A stretch of 64,000 nucleotides of DNA from Candidula unifasciata (taxonomy: Eukaryota; Mollusca; Gastropoda; Stylommatophora; Geomitridae): NCBI GenBank assembly GCA_905116865.2, contig CAJHNH020001573.1:1-64000 (forward strand), read 5' to 3'. Each line of letters opens with the position of its first letter. Within the stretch, counting starts at the first letter, position 1. Shown here piece by piece: positions 58,020 to 64,000 of the stretch. A program made the translations under genes and the position numbers. The notes under the pieces were generated by a model that was not told where the DNA came from, did no database searches, and worked only from the letters and a program-made list of their open reading frames with translations.

Positions 58020-60110
58020 ACTTTTTTTTTAAAAACTATTTCATTCTGAATTTGTACAAATAAACAGTTTTACTTCTTTATTATTTTTTCGTATAAAACG
58101 TTTTGATATAAATATCATAAGCAAAGTTTTGTATATAGCACTATTTGACAAAGTATATTAGATTCTGATTGTTGTCTTAGTAAGAACGAGTTTAGAGGGC
58201 TTTTTCTTGTGGGTAATTTGATGCAGGTATGCGCTGCACCAAGGGTGAATAAAGTAGTTTTGATTAAAAAGGTGATTTTTGGAAAGGATAGTTTAGTCAT
58301 ATGGTGATAGACATAGTCGCATATGTGGGGGAAAGCCTTTTACATATCATGAAATCTCACCTATTATTCGTGTGCATTTGTTAGTATGTATTGTGGCAGA
58401 AAAGCGAACTCTGAATAGAAGGAAACTGGGAAAAGTATTTAGGGGTACATATAATACATCAATATTTATTTATATATTTCAAATTATGTCAGACTTTTTT
58501 TATTTACTTGCATTTAGCATATATATATACATGTGTGTGTGTATGTGTGTGTATGTGGGTGTGTGTGTGTGTGTGTGTGTGTGTAAAGCCCACTTCAACA
58601 AAGTACAGCCCCTTGAGCACCCTCTCTTTTCCCTGGAACGGTTATTTTTAAGGGGGTTGCCTATCCCAACAAATTTTTTCTTGAGTTGGCGCCTCTGGCT
58701 TTGTTTGTTTCGCGACCGTAGCGATCCTGTTCATTCAATTTTTGGAAATGCTCATAACGGGAATGTGCGCGTGCCAGGCACGTTTTGGGCAGGAGGTAAA
58801 CCACATGGGTATGGCTGGGGAAAAGGAGATGTATGCCAGGAGAGAGTATAGAGTGGGGAGTAGAGGATAGATGGAAGAAGGAATAGCGTCAGCATGAAGG
58901 ATGGTTACTCTACATCATCCTGTCAAAATCGGGCATGCCGGGTGCATCTGTGTGACATGGACTTGAACAGAGCAGGGGAAAGGGGAAACTTGGAGACCGG
59001 TTTATCTGGGGTGTTATGCTTGCGGTGTAGGATTATATGTGTTCTTTTGTATAGTGTGATGTTTTATGCGTGGTGTTATGATTGTTGGCTTAGTGTGGTG
59101 TTTTATGTGTGGTGTTATATGTTCTTATATATATATATATTGTTGTTATGATTGTTGGCTTACTCAGTGTGGTGTTATGTGTGTATGATTATGTTTGAGG
59201 TGTTATGTGTGTTGTGTTATGTGTGTAGGGGTATGTATGTGTAGTGTTATACGTTTTATATAACGTTGTGTAATTGTGTTCCCCCCCCCCCCCCCCCATC
59301 TAGCGTGATGTATCGTGGTTAGTGTTATGTGTGGGGTCTTATGTTTTATGTCGAGTGCTATTATGTCTCTAGTGATTGACCTGTGGTGTTAAATGTAGTG
59401 AGGTATTATGTCTGTGGTGTCACGTTAGTGTGGGGTATGTATGTGAGTCTGGTGTTATGTGGCTGGTGTTTTCTCTGTGGCGTTGTGTGTCTATGGTTAC
59501 GTGTGCTGTTTTATGTTTTTTAGTTTTATGTACGTGTGGTGTTATGTTTGTGGTGTTTGTTATGTGTGTTTTGTATACGGTGTTATTTGTGTAACGATGT
59601 ATGATCGTGTTAGGTGTGGGATGTGATGTCTTTCATGTCAGATGACAAGCTTTTTATCGTCTCTCTTTGTCTGTCTCACCCTTCCCCCCCCCCCCCCCCC
59701 ACAATTCTCCCCTCTCTGTCTCCCTTCCTCGTCAAAGTTCCCACTGTCTTTTAGTTGTCCCCGTCCCAAGGAGTGTATAATATAATATAAATAAAATACT
59801 CTTTATGACACCTTTCCGTATGTCCAGACAAAGGTGTGATAGTGTACGTTATGTGTATGACATGAAAATCACAGCCCATGACGACTAGCAAGACCCGCTG
59901 ACATTAAGAAAAGTCTTCCACAAATAGAGCTTAGGATTTCATGGCCATTGTTGCCATCATGTTTACATAACCTACTTCTTTTCAGATCGTAATCTAAGTG
60001 TAATCTTTGTTGCTGCCTTTATCCCTATTCATTTTCTGACCCCACCATCCGTGCAAGACAGACAGGCAGTGCTGGATTTATGTACAAGCTAAGCTGCAGC
60101 TTAGGATCTT
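58020..60110. other. GT-rich low-complexity region
   Basis: From about 59030 to 59640 the sequence is a loose repeat of GTGTGGTGTTATGT-like words. A C-run at 59281-59297 and another at 59686-59700. Frames here (58372-58851, 58894-59151) are unrecognised. Confidence 0.5.
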
Positions 60111-60141
60111 TCAATCTGCAGTGACCTCAGAATTGTCTATT

Positions 60142-60143
60142 TT

Positions 60144-60196
<53 letters not shown>

Positions 60197-60218
60197 GTGT
60201 GTGTCTGTGTGTGTGCGT
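60142..60218. repeat. (GT)n microsatellite
   Basis: About 60 bp of GT with a few interruptions. Confidence 0.95.
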
Positions 60219-60429
60219 TCGTTCACACAGATACACACAAGAATTCCAGAGCCATCCCAATTGCACTAATAGACTCAGACCATAGACCAGTGGTACTTTT
60301 GCTTCTTTAACAAGTTGGAGCACGCACCAAGAAACCAGTTTAACAATCTGAGATAATAAACATTGTGAAACTAAAAGATAAAGAAATTGCAGAGGAAATA
60401 GACAGAAAAAAAAATTTTTTTTTTTATTT

Positions 60430-61495
60430 TTATAAGTGGCAGAAGACAAAATCAGACGAAGACTACATCAGCTATAGAAAAGTGAGAAGAGGCAGCAAAA
60501 GCAAAGTGAAAGCCGCAAAATTAGAATCGGGCAGACTACGGAGAACAAGTAGCAAAATTAGTCAACAAAAAAGTTTTACAGAAGTGTCAAAGCAGTAAGA
60601 CTAAGAGAAGAAAAATTTAACATTTCCACTGTTATTAACAGCAAGAGTAAGAAACCACTCACCAGCAGTCAAGATATTAAAGACAGATGGAAGGAATATT
60701 TCAGTGAGCTGTTAAACTGTGGAACATAGGATTTAGCACCATTCCAAAATAAATTTGCAAAAGACCATGAACCGAAGATAATGGAATCTGAAGTTTAAAA
60801 ATGCCCTTAAACTAAGTAAAAATAACAAGGCAGCGGACATAGATGGTATTATGTCGTGATTGAAACCATGTTGAGAAAGATGAAGACAGGAAGGCTTCGA
60901 GCAGAGTGGCAAGCTTCACTATAAAGGTCACGGGTGCTGAGCATACTTTGGATCTTTACTCCAGGCTATGCTGGCGTGGTGGGTAATGAACAGGCAGAAA
61001 GACTGGTTGGATCTGCACCACTGGGTGGTGAACTGATACATGACAAGGCAGATGTGGTCAAGGCCCTTTAGGAACAAGAAACGGAATCATTAGAGAAAGA
61101 AGATTATTATGGCCTGGAGAGAGTGAGGCACCTGGGTGTAACCAGAGGGTCTGGCCGGCTGACTACACTCAGAGGAAAGGCAAGACGACTTTTAACCAGA
61201 TTGTGACCGGTGCCATCAGTACTGGAATTCTGCGCTGGCTGCTGAAGATGAGAACGGAGCATGCATGAAGACGCCCCGAGTGCTGTGATGTCAATTCTTG
61301 ACTCAACTTAACTCAACTCATAGATGATATTTCAACAGAAATGATCCTTGCATGTAAGACAACAATAATAGATCGGTTAACCAGAATCTTAAACATAGCT
61401 TGGCAGGCGTGGAAACTTCCAAGTGACTGGCAGAAAGCAATCACTGTCCCCAATGAAAAAATAAAAGGGGGAAAAAGAGATTGAAACATATCTGG
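60430..61495 (+). mobile_element. LINE reverse-transcriptase region, split by a nested element
   Basis: Left part translates to LTSSQDIKDRWKEYFSELLN and an EPKIMESEV block. The right part (61319-61495) continues with IDRLTRILNIAWQAWKLPSD WQKAITVPN, a standard palm-entry block. The two halves are separated by the RNase H LINE at 60851-61318. Frame breaks in both parts. Confidence 0.85.
60851..61318 (+). mobile_element. RNase H LINE (second family) nested in another LINE
   Basis: 5'-truncated copy coding for GRLRAEWQASL, FTPGYAGVVGNEQAERLVGS and HLGVTRGSGRLTTL. It ends in an AACTCAACTTAACTCAACTC tail. It is flanked by CATAGATGGTATT (60838-60850) and CATAGATGATATT (61319-61331), a 13-bp duplication with one mismatch. 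The RNase H Asp in the last block is Glu (NEQAE), so the copy is inactive. Confidence 0.9.
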
Positions 61496-61499
61496 ATTT

Positions 61500-61675
61500 A
61501 AAAATTTGGAGTTAAAATCTACCCAAAGTTGTGCAGGATCCTCGCCGGTGCCAAGGAGTCCGCGCACTGCGCTGAGATTCTTCAGACTCAAACTTGTGTT
61601 AGAAGTAGAACGGAGAACTTATGGGTTACTATCCGTGTGCCGTGATGCTGATCCGTTGTTCAAACCATTGCGTAG
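61500..61675 (+). repeat. SINE family 1, 3' part
   Basis: AAAATCTACCCAAAGTTGTG, ATCCTCGCCGGTGCCAAGG and AGAACTTATGGGTTACTATC match the body of 63010-63408 on the opposite strand. Starts directly after the split LINE. Confidence 0.7.
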
Positions 61676-62144
61676 TGAAATCACAAACAGCCAATTACCT
61701 GATAATTGTTTTCTGAGGATCCAACTAGTCCTTTCTTTGAGTCCTCGAAGATCATAACCGATGTCCGATTGAAGAAAAGGTGATGACCAACCCTCCCCCC
61801 CCCCCAAAAAAAAAAAATATTGGAATGCTATATCCACAGGGGCCAAATACATAGCACAGTGTAAAAGACGCATGTACTGCAGTGCTTCGGAAAACCCGGA
61901 AAAACGTCAAATGTAAAAACACAAATATTCACTGGTGACTAGCGTTACCATAGCGCTGTGATGTTAGATTTTCGCGGTGGGTGGTTTATAAAGAGACCCT
62001 TTCTTGTGGCTTTTAAACACTGGTAGGAGAATTGCACCGTTGAAATAAATGTTGGGTGGGGGCGCGGCTCACCTAAGTAATATACTCGTAGTTAGATGTC
62101 GATACATTATAGTCAACCTCGTTTGTGGAGACGGCAAATTGTGT

Positions 62145-62455
62145 TTTAATTTGTAGGTAGTGTGGCGGTTACACGCTCGTCTGCTAGGATGATGGTCTAC
62201 GTGGTATTCAAGAGTTCAAATACGAAGCCAGTTCAAATTTCGGGCGGAATTATTTTTGTTCTAATTTTCAGGAATGACCTTGACTTTCAGATCAACCCAG
62301 TCTAAAATGGGTACTATTTAGTGGCCTTGGAAAGTAAAGGTGGTCGGCGTGATTTTGACCACAACACACATCGAGCGAATTTAACATTGGTCTAACACTA
62401 TATGCCTAATGCGTGGAAAAGGTCTTTCACTTTACCTTTCCCTATTACAGGTGAA
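62145..62455 (+). repeat. tRNA-derived SINE (family 2)
   Basis: GTGTGGCGGTTACACGCTCG and AGAGTTCAAATACG form the tRNA-like head. The body contains AGATCAACCCAGTCTAAAAT and GGAAAGTAAAGGTGGTCGGC. Confidence 0.65.
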
Positions 62456-62912
62456 CCACGTAATTTTGATACTACAGATAGGCTGGCCAGAATTCAGTAG
62501 ATATCATATGTGAATCACAACATGTTTATACTACGAATAGGCTGGTCAAGATACATTATATATTATATGCGAACCACGTGATGTTGATACTACGAATAGA
62601 CTGGTAAAACATACAGTAAAAATATATGTGAACCACGTAATGTTAATAAACTGGTAAAGAGACAGTAGATATCGTATGGGAACCACGCATTGTTGAAACT
62701 ATAGATAGGGTTTTCAAGATACAGTAGATATCATATGTTATCCACATTGTTTTGATATTAAAGATAGGCCGGTAAGAAACAGGAGCTACAATATGCAAAC
62801 CACATAATCTTGATGCTAAAGATAGACCGGATATAGTGAATATCTTACGTCAACAAAACTATTTTGATACTACAGATAGGCTGGTCATCAAACAGTAAAT
62901 GACCTTGGTTCG
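62450..62912. repeat. About 59-bp degenerate minisatellite, 8 copies
   Basis: Unit around GTGAACCACGTAATTTTGAT, ACTACAGATAGGCTGGTCA and AGATACAGTAGATATCATAT. Copies diverge, with deletions. Begins at the 3' end of a SINE. Confidence 0.85.
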
Positions 62913-63009
62913 GTTAATTCTCTTGCCTCTTGAAATTACATGAGTAATATCCAATCAGTGACGGTTAATTTTTTGTACTTCACCAGTCACAGTAGCAGCA
63001 GACTGGAAC

Positions 63010-63408
63010 AAATAAGTCTGAAGTTTGACCAATGGATCCACATCAGGGCACACGGGTAGTAACCCATAAGCCGTCCGTTCTAGTTCCAACCCAAGTCCGA
63101 GTCCAAGATAACTCGGCACAGTGCACGGGCTCTGTAGCATCGGCGAGGATTCTTAAATATTTTGGGTAGATTTGTAACTTCAAATTGTGCCCGAGCAGCG
63201 CCGTTATGCTACTCTTTTCGATATTCAACTGCCAAGGCATTTTATACGTGCGCAACAATACACATAGGAGTCCGATCTCACTATCCAGAGACCAGGGGAA
63301 ATTACTAGAAGTCCATGTGAACAGAAATAATTACAGCCTTCACTGGTGTCTGAACCCGGGACCTCTAGCTGTCGAGGCGGACACCAAACCTCGAGGCCAC
63401 GCAGCCCC
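63010..63408 (-). repeat. tRNA-derived SINE (family 1), near full length
   Basis: Read from 63408: GGGGCTGCGTGGCCTCGAGG and CCCGGGTTCAGACACC, then a body matching 30083-30465 over its length. Confidence 0.75.
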
Positions 63409-63682
63409 TAACTTGGAACAGAAATAGATAAAGGTTACAGGCCATGTCTGCGTACCGCTTACGTTCCGCCCGGTTGAAACCGACGAAACCTGGACGTTTC
63501 ATGCCACTTGAAACACCGAACCCCTGGGACGCAGAGGCTCTGCTTTTGTAGAGAAGCCAAGCTACCCTTTATGTGTACAAAATATCTTTAATGTGTTTGT
63601 TCATGCATTTCCTATTACTTCAAATGTATTATTACATATATTTACTTTTCGGCATTTTTTAAATATTATTATGAAATATTAT

Positions 63683-63685
63683 TAC

Positions 63686-63733
<48 letters not shown>
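63683..63733. repeat. (TTA)n microsatellite
   Basis: About 50 bp of TTA, followed shortly by C and T homopolymers at 63763-63786. Confidence 0.97.
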
Positions 63734-64000
63734 GCTCTTTGACTCTTTGACCCCACTGAACCCCCCCCCCCCCCCCTTTTTTTTTTCCTTCCCATTTCAC
63801 CTAGAAAGTATAAATGGTGACGGGTAAATGATGGGGGTCCTTCGCCCCATTTTCTTTCAGTGTATGTGCGCCTGCCTCAGTTACTCCACACCGAGCTGCA
63901 GATGTTTCCTGCGTCCTTTATCAAAGCGTCGGTAATCGGGACTATTTATATCACAGGAATGTTAGTTAACTTCTGTGTCAGACTGTGCTCTACTGAAGCT

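Noticed and set aside
58372..58851. 159-codon frame
   Set aside because: Spans a GT microsatellite and has no recognisable family; probably chance.

Overview
This is a eukaryotic nuclear window. It has GT-AG introns, abundant satellites and microsatellites, and LINE, SINE and Penelope-type debris. It most likely comes from a mollusc, probably a gastropod; that placement is inferred from the gene and repeat types and no species is claimed. Only one conventional protein-coding gene is recognisable: a two-domain (tandemly fused) arginine kinase on the minus strand. Eleven exons are traceable between 30007 (5' side) and the stop codon at 9297. They cover domain 1 minus its first exon and all of domain 2, 667 residues in all. 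Corresponding exons in the two domains have identical lengths and phases (269, 149, 166 and 181 nt), so the gene arose by duplication of an already intron-split unit. The first exon, with the start codon, promoter and N-terminus of domain 1, was not found and probably lies beyond position 64000.

Layout: 1-1500 AT-rich, nothing recognised. 1502-5165 a 28-bp minisatellite of about 2.4 kb, interrupted by an RNase H-bearing LINE with an open frame. 5466-6420 a SINE and LINE 3' ends. 6818-7640 a minisatellite with a 150-bp higher-order period. 9052-30007 the arginine kinase gene; its introns hold a second LINE copy with a 15-bp target-site duplication (12295-14064), a hAT-like MITE (22240-22416), 32-bp, 29-bp and 47-bp minisatellites, a long TA/GT/GA tract, and a LINE nested in an older repeat (27743-28700).

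30083-64000 appears to be a gene-poor graveyard upstream of the recognised exons (or inside a very long first intron). It holds tRNA-derived SINEs, LINE C-terminal remnants, an internally deleted LINE, a broken Penelope-like element with a GIY-YIG domain (about 50890-52260) and nearby hammerhead-ribozyme-like motifs, a LINE nested in another LINE's reverse transcriptase with a matching 13-bp target duplication (60838-61331), several minisatellites, a compound tetranucleotide tract (49377-49870), and unusually long C/G homopolymers.

No gene cluster, CRISPR array or new multi-gene system was seen. The most informative points are the exon-by-exon symmetry of the kinase, the datable nested insertions, the internally deleted LINE, and the ribozyme-like motifs linked to the Penelope element.
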